64,000 nucleotides of DNA from Colwellia sp. 1_MG-2023 (GCF_030546755.1 NZ_JAUOPE010000008.1:62001-126000), one strand, 5' to 3'; counted from the stretch's first letter, positions 17,808 through 27,556 are shown. Numbers and translations are program-made. The notes: generated by a model from the letters alone, not told the origin.

Positions 17808-18131
17808 TTATACATTAAAGCTTTCACCACAACCACATTCGCCTTTTGCGTTTGGGTTTGTGAACTTAAAGCCTTCGTTTAACCCTTCTTTGACAAAATC
17901 TAACTCAATGCCATCAAGGTAAACAAGGCTTTTGCCATCAATTATGATATTGACATCATTAATTGAAAACATAGTATCGTCTTCATTAAGTTCGTCAACA
18001 AATTCAAGTACATACGCCAGGCCAGAACAACCTGTTGTTTTTATACCTAAACGCAAGCCAAGGCCTTTACCTCGATTATCAATAAAGCTTTTAACTCGAT
18101 CTGACGCAGCAGGCGTCATTGTTACACTCAT
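17808..18131 (-). CDS. iscA: A-type Fe-S carrier IscA
   Basis: This carrier takes iron-sulfur clusters (mainly [4Fe-4S]) from the assembly machinery to target proteins. The 107-residue protein equals E. coli IscA in length. It carries the three conserved cysteines, one in [10 protein letters not shown] and a CxC pair near the C-terminus in GECGCGESF. It follows iscU by 12 bp, as expected for a tightly coupled operon, and is followed by hscB after 46 bp. Assignment is firm from motif and order. Confidence 0.97.
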   Translation of the reverse strand: MSVTMTPAASDRVKSFIDNRGKGLGLRLGIKTTGCSGLAYVLEFVDELNEDDTMFSINDVNIIIDGKSLVYLDGIELDFVKEGLNEGFKFTNPNAKGECGCGESFNV

Positions 18132-18143
18132 TTAACGCCCTAC

Positions 18144-18527
18144 CTATGAACTGTGCTTTGTACGGTAATCTTCAATTGCTGCTTTAATGGCATCTTCCGC
18201 TAAAATTGAACAGTGAATCTTAACCGGTGGTAATGCTAATTCTTCAGCGATAGCGGTGTTTTTAATTTCGCCAGCTTCGTCAATTGATTTACCTTTTACC
18301 CATTCAGTTACTAATGAACTTGAAGCAATAGCTGAACCACAACCGTAAGTTTTAAACTTGGCATCTTCAATAATACCAGCGTCACTGATTTTCAATTGTA
18401 ACTTCATGACATCACCACATGCAGGTGCGCCTACCATACCTGTTGCAACATTCGGATCATTTTTGTCCATTGAACCAACGTTACGTGGGTTTTCATAATG
18501 GTCGATTACTTTTTCGCTATAAGCCAT
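18144..18527 (-). CDS. iscU: Fe-S cluster scaffold IscU
   Basis: This is the scaffold on which IscS sulfur and iron form a [2Fe-2S] cluster. The 127-residue protein has the conserved ligands: a cysteine in GAPACGDVMKLQ with the nearby aspartate, a cysteine in YGCGSAIASSSL, and His-Cys in KIHCSILAEDA. The LPPVK chaperone-binding sequence lies just before the last cysteine. It follows iscS by 86 bp; this spacer is the longest within the operon and has no clear terminator. Assignment is firm. Confidence 0.98.
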   Translation of the reverse strand: MAYSEKVIDHYENPRNVGSMDKNDPNVATGMVGAPACGDVMKLQLKISDAGIIEDAKFKTYGCGSAIASSSLVTEWVKGKSIDEAGEIKNTAIAEELALPPVKIHCSILAEDAIKAAIEDYRTKHSS

Positions 18528-18613
18528 GTTACTCTCCTACTTTTTAGCAGCAACTTAGTACTGCTAAAAGTTAAATTTACTAAAATATCAAACAATTATT
18601 AACAAAGGGCTGC

Positions 18614-19828
18614 TTAGTGCGCTGCCCATTCAATTGAGTCTAAATCAATACCGTCTTTAAACATTTCCCAAAGTGGTGACATGTCACGTAAATGACCGAT
18701 TGATTTTTGAATAATTTCAATTGCGTAATCAATTTCTTCTTCTGTGGTAAAACGACCAAAGCTGAAACGAATTGAGCTATGTGCCATTTCGTCATTCAAA
18801 CCTAAAGCACGTAAAACGTACGAAGGTTCTAAACTTGCAGAGGTACAGGCTGAACCCGATGAAACCGCTAAGTCTTTTAGTGCCATAATCAATGATTCAC
18901 CTTCAACAAAGTTAAAGCTAACATTTAAATTACCCGGGTAACGTTTATCTGGGTCACCATTGATAAATACTTGTTCCATGTTGCTTAAACCCGCCCATAA
19001 ACGGTCACGCATTTTAGTAACATGAGCGATGTCTTGTGCCATTTCTTCTTTAGCAATGCGGCACGCTTCACCCATTCCAACAATTTGGTGAGTTGCTAAG
19101 GTACCACTGCGCATACCACGTTCATGGCCACCACCGTGCATTTGTGCTTCTAAACGAATACGTGGCTTACGACGCACATATAAGGCACCAATACCTTTTG
19201 GACCATACATTTTATGTGCAGAAATAGATAACAAATCAACTTTAAGTACTTGCATGTCAATGTGAATTTTTCCAACACTTTGCGCAGCATCGACATGAAA
19301 AACGACTTTACGTGCACGACACATTTCGCCAATTTCAGCGATGTCTTGAATGACACCAATTTCGTTATTTACGTGCATGATACTAACTAAAACAGTGTCA
19401 TCACGCATAGCTGCTTCAAGCTTATTTAAATCGATAAGACCATTTTCTTCTGGATCTAAATATGTCACTTCAAAACCTTGACGCTCTAACTCACGACAAG
19501 TATCTAAAACAGCTTTATGCTCTGTTTTACAGGTAATGATGTGTTTGCCTTTTTTGCTATAAAAATTGGCTACACCTTTAATCGCTAAGTTATCAGATTC
19601 AGATGCACCTGATGTGAAAACAATTTCACGAGGATCAGCGTTGATTAATTCGGCAATTTGGTTACGTGCAATATCTACCGCTTCTTCGGCTTGCCAACCA
19701 AATTTATGCGAACGAGAGGCTGGGTTGCCATAAAAACCGTCAGTGGTCATGTATTGCATCATTTTCTCAGCAACACGCTTATCTACGGGTGTTGTTGCTG
19801 AATAATCAAAATATATAGGAAGCTTCAT
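18614..19828 (-). CDS. iscS: Cysteine desulfurase IscS
   Basis: This PLP enzyme removes sulfur from cysteine and passes it as persulfide to IscU and to tRNA thiolation. I chose the ATG at 19828, giving 404 residues starting [16 protein letters not shown] as in E. coli. An upstream TTG would add six residues and has no family support. The PLP lysine lies in [12 protein letters not shown] near residue 206. The catalytic cysteine is in the mobile loop [21 protein letters not shown] near residue 328. Histidine in [11 protein letters not shown] stacks on the cofactor. It lies 36 bp after iscR in the operon. Confidence 0.97.
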   Translation of the reverse strand: MKLPIYFDYSATTPVDKRVAEKMMQYMTTDGFYGNPASRSHKFGWQAEEAVDIARNQIAELINADPREIVFTSGASESDNLAIKGVANFYSKKGKHIITCKTEHKAVLDTCRELERQGFEVTYLDPEENGLIDLNKLEAAMRDDTVLVSIMHVNNEIGVIQDIAEIGEMCRARKVVFHVDAAQSVGKIHIDMQVLKVDLLSISAHKMYGPKGIGALYVRRKPRIRLEAQMHGGGHERGMRSGTLATHQIVGMGEACRIAKEEMAQDIAHVTKMRDRLWAGLSNMEQVFINGDPDKRYPGNLNVSFNFVEGESLIMALKDLAVSSGSACTSASLEPSYVLRALGLNDEMAHSSIRFSFGRFTTEEEIDYAIEIIQKSIGHLRDMSPLWEMFKDGIDLDSIEWAAH

Positions 19829-19864
19829 TTGGCTAACTTTCTCCAACTCAATAAAATTATTGTA

Positions 19865-20371
19865 CTAGCAGTCATGTACTATATTTGTGGTTGCTATTAA
19901 GGTTTCTAAGGTATGTTTTGATTCTGCTTTTTTTTGCAGGCTATCTTGTCTTTTAGAAACCATTTTGACATTTCTTTGTTCAACGAGCTCAGACAAAGTA
20001 ATGCCTTGTAAAAAATCTTCAATTCTTTGGCTCAACCCTTCCCATAAGGAGTGTGTTAAGCATTGTTTGCCTGATTGACAATCGCCAGTACCACCACATT
20101 TGGTCGCATTAACGCTTTCATCTACAGCACTGATAACATCTGCAACGGCTATTTTGGCTGAGCAACGACCTAAACGGTAACCACCGCCAGGACCACGAAT
20201 ACTATTTACTAAACCGTGTTTACGCAGTCGTGAAAACAATTGCTCTAAATAAGACAGGGAAATACCTTGACGATCAGAGATATCAGCTAAAGAAACAGGG
20301 CCTGTTGATGCATGTATAGCAACATCAAGCATAGCTGTTACGGCATATCGACCTTTAGATGTTAATTTCAT
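19865..20371 (-). CDS. iscR: Fe-S cluster-sensing regulator IscR
   Basis: This Rrf2-family regulator represses its own isc operon when it carries a [2Fe-2S] cluster and acts at other sites when apo. The 168-residue protein has an N-terminal winged helix and the cluster ligands C92, C98, C104 and H107 in [17 protein letters not shown], at the same positions as in E. coli. It is first in the operon. Three tandem 25-bp IscR boxes lie upstream at 20431-20510, which supports autoregulation. It is transcribed from a recognisable promoter, with a leader of only about 20 bases. The PepSY-ferredoxin gene lies upstream on the same strand and ends 153 bp before it. Confidence 0.97.
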   Translation of the reverse strand: MKLTSKGRYAVTAMLDVAIHASTGPVSLADISDRQGISLSYLEQLFSRLRKHGLVNSIRGPGGGYRLGRCSAKIAVADVISAVDESVNATKCGGTGDCQSGKQCLTHSLWEGLSQRIEDFLQGITLSELVEQRNVKMVSKRQDSLQKKAESKHTLETLIATTNIVHDC

Positions 20372-20398
20372 GAATGACCCCTGTTAAATTGCCGCGCA

Positions 20399-20426
20399 AT
20401 TTTACATAACCCTACAAAATAGTCAA
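20399..20426 (-). promoter_or_regulatory. iscR operon promoter
   Basis: On the minus strand a -35 TTGACT (20421-20426) and a -10 TAAAAT (20399-20404) are separated by 16 bp. The iscR start codon is about 28 bp downstream of the -10. The IscR box at 20431-20455 begins four bases upstream of the -35, where bound holo-IscR would hinder RNA polymerase. Confidence 0.75.
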
Positions 20427-20430
20427 TTGA

Positions 20431-20455
20431 ATACCTGACTACTACACTCAAGTAT
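20431..20455 (-). promoter_or_regulatory. IscR type 1 box, promoter-proximal
   Basis: A 25-bp site reading ATACTTGAGT-GTAGT-AGTCAGGTAT on the minus strand. It agrees closely with the type 1 IscR consensus known from E. coli, with matching ATA and TAT ends and the GAGT/AGTC halves. Its position just upstream of the -35 fits repression by [2Fe-2S]-IscR. Confidence 0.82.
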
Positions 20456-20461
20456 TCTAAT

Positions 20462-20510
20462 CGTATTCGAGTAATAACTCAAGTAATACCTTAGTAATTT
20501 ACTCAAGTAT
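20462..20510 (-). promoter_or_regulatory. Two further IscR-like boxes
   Basis: Two 25-bp sites meet at position 20486. The far one (20486-20510) begins ATACTTGAGT and ends AAGGTAT and resembles a type 1 box. The middle one (20462-20486) begins TTACTTGAGT and ends GAATACG and is weaker. With the proximal box this makes three tandem copies of CTTGAGT, more than the two sites of the E. coli isc promoter. Confidence 0.65.
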
Positions 20511-20524
20511 TATTATCGCATTAA

Positions 20525-21568
20525 TTAGTTCACAAGCGTGATAGTTTTATTACCTGCTAGAAATTGCTGACAAGATAATCGATAACCCTTTTTTAATTGG
20601 CTAACAGAGAGTTTTTCACGTTCAGCTTGGTTGATTGGCGCTGCGGGGGATAATAAAATTCGACAACTTCCACAGGTACCGCCTCCACCACACACGGAAG
20701 GAATATTAATATTATTTTCGGTTAAACCATCGAGTAAATTAGTGTGGGCATTTAATATTACTTCGCCTAAAGGTTGCTGTTTTTTATTTAATAACTTTAC
20801 AGCTCGGTTCTTCGAAAACAAGGTAAATTGATATTGGCCATTCAATGCAAGTTCAATTGTCCAAATAAACCCCGTTAACGTTAACCATAAGGTGATAAAA
20901 GCAAATAGAATAATTTGAACACTATTAAAATTTCCTTCCATGCCATAATCCATAAAATGGAGCATAAAGAAAAAGTCAGCAAAACGTTTATCATCATTAC
21001 TATGACCTACAAGACGCCCGCTACCAACTTCAATATAAATGCTGGTATTTAATTCGTCGTCATAATTTACTCGCCAGGTGGCATTTTGCTCTTTGGGAAA
21101 ATCATCGTTGCCATTTTCTAAAAAACTTACATTAATTACCTCTCCCGGACCTTTATAGCTTGCCGAAGCTAGCTTTTCAGCTTTTTCGGCATCAATAATA
21201 ACTTCTTTCCCAGAATAAGCGTCTACAAGCGTGTATTCATTAAGAAAATGTGGATAAAGCGCCCTATTTTGATTTATCACATAAATAGGTTGCGAAAGTA
21301 ATTGGCTTAAGGTGATTGATACTATAGTAATGGTAGATTTATTCTGGTCGTTTTTACTTTGTTCACTTTGTTTTTTCAGTAATGCCTCTGGTTCAATCAG
21401 TCGCTCTATTTCAATGTTCACAGGTTGCACATTAGATATGCGATATTGCGTGCCTTTCGCTTTCGTGTGATCCATTAAATTAAAATAAAAACCAGACCCA
21501 AGCCAAATAAGCACTTGTAAACCAACAATTAATGACGCCCATTTATGAATTTTTTTAATAGCTGTCAT
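20525..21568 (-). CDS. PepSY membrane protein fused to an NqrF-like [2Fe-2S] domain
   Basis: A 347-residue inner-membrane protein. An N-terminal helix (about 12-30) is followed by a periplasmic PepSY-type domain (about 45-190) and a second helix (about 218-240). A cytoplasmic ferredoxin domain (about 255-347) has ligands C293, C299 and C302 in SVCGGGGTCGSC and C333 in RLSCQQ. The GGGG spacing resembles that of NqrF. PepSY membrane proteins include ferric-siderophore and metal reductases, and an added [2Fe-2S] domain suggests electron transfer across the membrane to a metal. The gene shares one base with the preceding PepSY gene (overlapping TAATG) and belongs with the copper pump genes. The reductase role is an inference. 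Confidence 0.75.
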   Translation of the reverse strand: MTAIKKIHKWASLIVGLQVLIWLGSGFYFNLMDHTKAKGTQYRISNVQPVNIEIERLIEPEALLKKQSEQSKNDQNKSTITIVSITLSQLLSQPIYVINQNRALYPHFLNEYTLVDAYSGKEVIIDAEKAEKLASASYKGPGEVINVSFLENGNDDFPKEQNATWRVNYDDELNTSIYIEVGSGRLVGHSNDDKRFADFFFMLHFMDYGMEGNFNSVQIILFAFITLWLTLTGFIWTIELALNGQYQFTLFSKNRAVKLLNKKQQPLGEVILNAHTNLLDGLTENNINIPSVCGGGGTCGSCRILLSPAAPINQAEREKLSVSQLKKGYRLSCQQFLAGNKTITLVN

Positions 21569-22347
21569 TATTGGGCTCTCTTATTTGATAAACGAAAATA
21601 CAATAAAATCAGCCCACTTAAACCTGCCAACAAACCAAAAAAAGAAAAGGTAAAGAGCAAGTTATTATCAACTTCACTGTCTTGATAATCCATGACATGA
21701 AAACGAAATATCCAGTCGAACAAGCGCCAAAACTCATGTCGCTTACCGACGATTTTTCCCGAGGTAGCTGAAACATAAAGCGTAGGTTCGGCAAAATCAT
21801 CAAAATTTATTCGCCATGCAGGTAAAACACTCGCACGTAACTCAAAGGGAGGATTTTCAGTAATTAGCGAAATGCTTACAATATCACCTTCCCCCGTATA
21901 CTCCTGTTGTGCAACAGCAACTGCATCTATTTTTGTAATAGGTGATAATAATCGACCTGAATTGGCATCCAGTAAAACATTGTCTTCACCAACCTTAAAT
22001 CGATACACTGGTTTTGTTAAAAAGCTTGAAAGCTCAATCTTTTTAGCTAATGGGTATTGTCTCAAAAGTGCTTTTATCGAGAAATTGACATTGGCATCCA
22101 CAAGACTAACTTGCTGGTTTTTTACTAGCGTATCACCATGTATATAATCAATATTAAAAAAGACCATATAAGCGCCCGTTACCGACCAAATAACAAATTG
22201 CACGCCCAAAAACAGCATTAGCCACTTATGGGTTTTTCGCGTTGCTTTTAGTAAACTAAAAGGAGGCTTTGTCGTTTGCTTTATTACTTCTTTTTGCATG
22301 TTTCTACTTCTTTTTATAATTATTATGTTTTGTAATTGTTTAATCAT
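21568..22347 (-). CDS. PepSY-domain membrane protein
   Basis: A 259-residue inner-membrane protein. A helix near residues 42-62 is followed by a periplasmic region with a PepSY-like fold (YTGEGDIVSISLI and YVSATSGKIVGKR) and a C-terminal helix (about 227-250). It resembles the N-terminal two-thirds of the neighbouring ferredoxin fusion and may form a heterodimer with it. The start is uncertain: an ATG at 22299 (MQKEVIKQ) preceded by AAGAAG also fits and avoids an odd AT-rich leader. The gene lies 17 bp after cusA and overlaps the next gene by one base, so all are probably co-transcribed. It may take part in metal reduction; this is an inference. Confidence 0.7.
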   Translation of the reverse strand: MIKQLQNIIIIKRSRNMQKEVIKQTTKPPFSLLKATRKTHKWLMLFLGVQFVIWSVTGAYMVFFNIDYIHGDTLVKNQQVSLVDANVNFSIKALLRQYPLAKKIELSSFLTKPVYRFKVGEDNVLLDANSGRLLSPITKIDAVAVAQQEYTGEGDIVSISLITENPPFELRASVLPAWRINFDDFAEPTLYVSATSGKIVGKRHEFWRLFDWIFRFHVMDYQDSEVDNNLLFTFSFFGLLAGLSGLILLYFRLSNKRAQ

Positions 22348-22364
22348 TTATGACTTTAAAGATG

Positions 22365-25300
22365 TTATTTAGCCTCACCTAGTACTGACATTTGTCCTTT
22401 TCGCCATAAAAAATAAACTGCCGGCAACACCAACAAGGTTAAAAATACCGCACTTGCCATGCCACCAACCATAGGGGCAGCAATTCGGCTCATCACTTCT
22501 GAACCTGTGCCTGTACCATATAAAATAGGCAATAAACCGATAATAATCGTAGCCACTGTCATCATAATAGGACGAACACGCATACCTGCGCCTTGGATAA
22601 TAGCCTTGGTCAACTCTTTATTATCAAATGCTCTTTGTTGCCCAGCACATTCATTTTTAGCTTGTAAGTATGCCTGATTCAAATACACCAACATGATCAC
22701 ACCAATTTCAACGGAGACCCCTGCAAGGGCAATAAAACCAACACTTACAGCGACAGAAAAATTAAAACCTTCTAAATATAATAACCACACTCCACCTATC
22801 ATGGCTAAAGGCAAGGTTCCCATAATAATCGCCACTTCGACAAAGTTTCTAAAACTTAAATAAAGCAAAACAATGATAATAGCGAGAGTGAGTGGCAAGA
22901 CAAATTTCAACTTCTCTTTTGCACGTTCCATGTATTCATATTGCCCCGCCCAAGTAAGAGAATAACCGGCCGGTAATGAAAGCTCTTTTGCTAGTTTTTC
23001 TTTCGCTTTCGCAACATAAGTTCCCACATCAATATTTTCAATATCTATGTATATCCAGCCATTAATGCGAGCATTCTCACTTTTAATTCCCGGAGGTCCC
23101 TCTTCAATATAAACCTTAGCGACATCTGCTAATGCAATTCTTTGCCCTTCTTTCGTCACAATGGGGAGTAACTTTAATTGCTCTGGTGAATCTCTATAGT
23201 CTTGTGGATACCGTAAATTAATGGGGTATCGTTCTAATCCTTCCACCGTTTGTGCAACATTAACCCCGCCAATTGCGGTTGCCACTACTTGTTGAACATC
23301 TGATATATTTAACCCATAGCGAGCCGCCTTTTGTCGATTAATATCGACTTTTATATAACGTCCACCAGCAACGCGTTCAGAATAAACAGAGGCAGTCCCT
23401 TCAAAATCTTTCAGTAATGCTTCAATTTCAAGCCCTATCTCTTGGATAACGCGAATATCGCTACCGGCAACTTTGATACCAACAGGAGTTTTAATACCGG
23501 TTGCTAGCATATCTATACGCGTTTTAATCGGCATGACCCACGCATTAGTGACACCAGGGAATTTAACTAAGGCATCTAATTCTTTTTTTAAGCTTTCAGT
23601 TGTCATGCCATCTCGCCATTGTGCTACGGGTTTTAGTTGAATAAAAGTTTCAATCATCGTTAACGGGGCTGGATCTGTCGCTGTTTCAGCACGACCCACT
23701 TTACCAAACACATTATCCACTTCTGGTATGGTGCGAATCAGTTTATTGGTTTGCTGCAATAACTCACGAGCCTTACCAATAGAGATCCCTGGATACGTCG
23801 TGGGCATATACATTAAGTCGCCTTCATCGAGTGGCGGAATAAATTCACTGCCTATTTTATTAATGGGCATAAAGCCAACCCAAGTAATTATTAAAGCAGC
23901 TACTAAAGTAAGCTTTGGAAAACGCAACACTACTTTTAAAAAAGGCAGATAACTTGCAATCAATAACCGATTAATGGGGTTTTTACGCTCAGACATGATT
24001 TTTCCTCGAACAAAATAGCCCATCAGGACAGGGATTAAAGTAATAGCAAGTCCAGCTGATGCAGCCATTGCATAGGTTTTTGTGTAAGCGAGCGGCGCAA
24101 ACATTCGCCCTTCTTGGGCTTCTAAAATAAAGACAGGTAAAAAACTAACGGTAATAATCAATAAACTAAAAAATAATGCCGGCCCCACTTCTGAAGCAGA
24201 CTTAGCAACTAATTGCCAACGGACCTCATTGGTTAACGGCTTATCTTTAGCATGAGCTTCGATATGTTTGTGCATATTTTCAATCATAACGATAGCGCCA
24301 TCAGTCATGGCGCCAATCGCGATAGCAATACCGCCGAGCGACATAATATTGGCATTAACGCCTTGAAAATACATAATAATAAAAGAGACTAAGATGCCAA
24401 GCGGCAAGCTAATGATCGCCACTAGCGAAGAACGTAAATGAAAAAGAAAAACGATACAAACAATAGCGACTACGGCCAACTCTTCGAATAGTTTAGCTTG
24501 TAAATTATCTACAGCGTTTGCAATTAAGTTCGACCTATCATAAACGGTGATAATTTCGACTCCATCAGGTAGCCCCTGTTTTAGTGACTCGAGCTTAGCT
24601 TTCACACCATTAATCGTCTTTTGCGCATTTTCACCAAAACGCATGACCACCACACCGCCAACCGTTTCACCTTCACCGTTTAACTCAGCAACACCTCGTC
24701 GCATTTGAGGGCCAGTAGTAATGTCAGCAACATCTTGTAAAAGTAATGGAGTGCCTTTGTGGTTTAATCCTAAGGGAATTGAAGATAAATCAGCAATATT
24801 CTTAATATAGCCGGAAGCCGTCACCATATATTCGGCTTCAGCCATTTCAACGACTGATGCGCCTACTTCTTGGTTACCTTGTTTAATAGCGGTTTGGATT
24901 AAACTAAGTGGAATATTATAAGCACGTAATTTATCTGGATGAACCACGACCTGATACTGCTTAACCATGCCGCCGATCGCGGCAACCTCAGAAACACCTG
25001 CTACGGTTTGTAGTTCATATTTAAGGAACCAATCTTGAATAGAACGCAATTGACTAATGTCATGCTGACCAGTTTTATCAACTAGCGCGTATAAATAAAC
25101 CCAACCAACCCCAGTTGCATCAGGGCCTAATTGCGGTTTAGCACTTTCAGGTAAACTAGAGGCAACTTGTGATAAGTATTCTAAGACTCGAGACCGTGCC
25201 CAATAAATATCCGTGTCATCATCAAAAATAATGTAAACATACGAATCACCGAAAAATGAAAAACCACGTACTGTTTTAGCGCCCGGCACCGATAACATTG

Positions 25301-25514
25301 CCGTTGTTAATGGGTAAGTAACTTGGTCTTCAACGACTTGCGGCGCCTGACCTGGATAACTGGTTTTAATGATCACTTGCACATCGGATAAATCAGGAAT
25401 AGCGTCAACCGGTGTTTTATTAAATGCAAAAATGCCAAAACCAATCAGTATTACCGTTAATAACAAGACAAAAAAACGATTATAAACTGACCAGTGAATT
25501 ATACGTTCAATCAT
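22365..25514 (-). CDS. cusA: CusA-like heavy-metal RND efflux pump
   Basis: This proton-driven inner-membrane pump expels copper or silver through a tripartite complex. The 1049-residue protein has the RND layout of 12 membrane helices and two large periplasmic loops. The helix-4 region reads GAMTDGAIVMIEN, as in CusA rather than the DFG type of CzcA. The periplasmic segment RIDMLATGIKTPVGIKV carries the methionine that corresponds to CusA's copper site. Its ATG follows the stop codon of cusB directly, with no gap. Substrate Cu(I)/Ag(I) is inferred from these residues and from the CusF-like domains of the adaptor. No outer-membrane CusC gene lies here. Confidence 0.9.
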   Translation of the reverse strand: MIERIIHWSVYNRFFVLLLTVILIGFGIFAFNKTPVDAIPDLSDVQVIIKTSYPGQAPQVVEDQVTYPLTTAMLSVPGAKTVRGFSFFGDSYVYIIFDDDTDIYWARSRVLEYLSQVASSLPESAKPQLGPDATGVGWVYLYALVDKTGQHDISQLRSIQDWFLKYELQTVAGVSEVAAIGGMVKQYQVVVHPDKLRAYNIPLSLIQTAIKQGNQEVGASVVEMAEAEYMVTASGYIKNIADLSSIPLGLNHKGTPLLLQDVADITTGPQMRRGVAELNGEGETVGGVVVMRFGENAQKTINGVKAKLESLKQGLPDGVEIITVYDRSNLIANAVDNLQAKLFEELAVVAIVCIVFLFHLRSSLVAIISLPLGILVSFIIMYFQGVNANIMSLGGIAIAIGAMTDGAIVMIENMHKHIEAHAKDKPLTNEVRWQLVAKSASEVGPALFFSLLIITVSFLPVFILEAQEGRMFAPLAYTKTYAMAASAGLAITLIPVLMGYFVRGKIMSERKNPINRLLIASYLPFLKVVLRFPKLTLVAALIITWVGFMPINKIGSEFIPPLDEGDLMYMPTTYPGISIGKARELLQQTNKLIRTIPEVDNVFGKVGRAETATDPAPLTMIETFIQLKPVAQWRDGMTTESLKKELDALVKFPGVTNAWVMPIKTRIDMLATGIKTPVGIKVAGSDIRVIQEIGLEIEALLKDFEGTASVYSERVAGGRYIKVDINRQKAARYGLNISDVQQVVATAIGGVNVAQTVEGLERYPINLRYPQDYRDSPEQLKLLPIVTKEGQRIALADVAKVYIEEGPPGIKSENARINGWIYIDIENIDVGTYVAKAKEKLAKELSLPAGYSLTWAGQYEYMERAKEKLKFVLPLTLAIIIVLLYLSFRNFVEVAIIMGTLPLAMIGGVWLLYLEGFNFSVAVSVGFIALAGVSVEIGVIMLVYLNQAYLQAKNECAGQQRAFDNKELTKAIIQGAGMRVRPIMMTVATIIIGLLPILYGTGTGSEVMSRIAAPMVGGMASAVFLTLLVLPAVYFLWRKGQMSVLGEAK

Positions 25515-27398
25515 CTATTTACCCTCACGGTTATGCAAGGTTGTGATAATGAATTCGCCATCGATAATGGCAAATGTAAAATCAATCGATTGTTCTTTTT
25601 TGAAAGCATCAATTGATAACAACGGTGAGACCACAAAATCCATCGTTGCCGCTTCTCGCCCCCATTTCTCTATTGGCCCTCTTGAAATATTGACCTGCTT
25701 CGCAGCTTTATCAATACTATTAACAACTCCGTTCACACGCGCAGAACTTGATGTGTCATCAGAGTCATTCATATCTTCCATCTCATCCATACTTTCCATG
25801 TCACCCATACCCGCCATAATATGAATATTCGATAAGATGTTCTCTCCGTTTTCGCGTTGTGATATTTCTACATGCAGCGATAAGCCATTTTCAAGTTGGC
25901 TGATATCAACATTTTCACTGACGATAAAGTCCATGGTCATTTCTGGCCAATCCCATTCATCAATCGCTTGATGAGTCATCGTCACCATACGGTGATTTAA
26001 CATCACCTTTTCGATCCTCGCTTGGGTCCACACTTTTTTCTCGTTCGCTGGTTCACTTACCGAATCGATAGCCGACATACGAAGAAAGTCCGACGTTTTA
26101 CTCGACTCCGAATCAATTAAAAATTGCGCAGATACGACAATTTTATCGCCTTCATTTAACCCGGAAAGCACTTCAATATGCTCAGCATCTTGATTACCAA
26201 TTTTTACGGTAATAGATTTAAATTCTCCCTCGTTTAATGCCAAAACCACACGATCTTGTTTGCCTGTTCGTATTAACGCTTCTTTAGGTATTAATAATTG
26301 TTGCTGATCATTTGAATCATGAATCGTTACTTGAGCAAACATATTGGGTTTTAGGGATAAATCAGGGTTTTGAAACCTTAATCGAACTCGCACCGTTCTT
26401 GTTTCGGCATCCAATATCGGATAAATATAATCAACTTCACCTTGCCAGACATGTTCAGGAAGGTAGTCGAGATTCATCGACACCTTGTCGCCTTGATGAA
26501 TTTTTCGATACTGACGTTCGAACACTTCAGCCTCAACCCACACTTGTGAAAGATCGCCAATTGAAAACAGTTTAGTGCCAAGTTCCACATAAAAACCTTC
26601 ACGAATATTAAGATCTTTAACAAAGCCTGATTGGGGAGCAGTAAACATCACATGCTGCTTTACTTGTTTTGTCGATTTAATTTCGTTGAGTACTTCTTGA
26701 GGAATGTGCAGCGCTTTTAAACGATTTTCAGAAGCTGCGATTAAGCGTTTATCATTAGCCGCTAACGTTAATAAATATTCTTCTTGTGCGTTAACGAGCT
26801 CAGGCGAATATAGTTCATAAAGCGGTTGGCCTTTTTCCACTAAGTCGCCAGTGGCTTTAATATAAAGTTTTTCGATCCAACCGGCGATTCTAGGATGAAT
26901 ATGGGAAAGTTTATCTTCATTGTACGTAATAACCCCGACGGTATTTATCTGATTATCTAACCTTGCGTAGCTTACTTTTGCCGTTCGAACCCCAAGGTTA
27001 TTAACGACACTAGGGTTAATTTTGACGACACCTTCTTCAGCGTTTCTTTTTGCTTGTGCATAAACTGGCACAAGATCCATACCCATTGGCGATTTACCTG
27101 GCTTATCTCTACGATAATTATCATCCATAGGCGCAACCCAATAAAGTGGCTCATTTGTTGTTTGTTCATTTGAAGCAGAAGATTGTTCGTTTGTAGCTGC
27201 CGATTGATTTTGACTTGGGTTATGCATAGCTGCACTATGCTGATTAGAACTATCTTGTGTAGAGCTATCTTGCGTAGAATGAGGTATTCGGCTTAATTCG
27301 CCAAACTGCTTATCGTAGGAAACACCCACTGCCAAACCAATTAATAGTGCAATTGTGGTTATAAATAATCTGTTGTTTAACGTTGTTTTCAATGACAT
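25515..27398 (-). CDS. cusB: CusB-like adaptor with two CusF-like domains
   Basis: This is the periplasmic adaptor of the CusA-type pump. The 627-residue protein has an N-terminal membrane segment (about 10-27) and a Ser/Gln/Asn-rich linker. A heavy-metal-binding segment follows at 86-113 (YWVAPMDDNYRRDKPGKSPM), then the usual barrel-sandwich hybrid and helical hairpin. Two CusF-like domains sit at the end (about 457-535 and 553-627). The first keeps the copper ligands seen in CusF (H, W, M and M in MTHQAIDEWDWPEMTMDF). The second lacks the histidine and the first methionine. The domains are fused to the adaptor rather than encoded separately. AAGG lies upstream of the ATG. Confidence 0.9.
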   Translation of the reverse strand: MSLKTTLNNRLFITTIALLIGLAVGVSYDKQFGELSRIPHSTQDSSTQDSSNQHSAAMHNPSQNQSAATNEQSSASNEQTTNEPLYWVAPMDDNYRRDKPGKSPMGMDLVPVYAQAKRNAEEGVVKINPSVVNNLGVRTAKVSYARLDNQINTVGVITYNEDKLSHIHPRIAGWIEKLYIKATGDLVEKGQPLYELYSPELVNAQEEYLLTLAANDKRLIAASENRLKALHIPQEVLNEIKSTKQVKQHVMFTAPQSGFVKDLNIREGFYVELGTKLFSIGDLSQVWVEAEVFERQYRKIHQGDKVSMNLDYLPEHVWQGEVDYIYPILDAETRTVRVRLRFQNPDLSLKPNMFAQVTIHDSNDQQQLLIPKEALIRTGKQDRVVLALNEGEFKSITVKIGNQDAEHIEVLSGLNEGDKIVVSAQFLIDSESSKTSDFLRMSAIDSVSEPANEKKVWTQARIEKVMLNHRMVTMTHQAIDEWDWPEMTMDFIVSENVDISQLENGLSLHVEISQRENGENILSNIHIMAGMGDMESMDEMEDMNDSDDTSSSARVNGVVNSIDKAAKQVNISRGPIEKWGREAATMDFVVSPLLSIDAFKKEQSIDFTFAIIDGEFIITTLHNREGK

Positions 27399-27556
27399 TA
27401 CGTCGCCTTACTTCATTTAATTTTTAAATAAAAATCAAATAATTATCAAGTTATAATATTAAGGGAATTATGCTTTTTTATAGCTATTTACTTTCATACT
27501 TAATTTTCGTATTCAAGTTGAGAAGCTATATTTAGCGAAAAATGGACAGATCTGTC

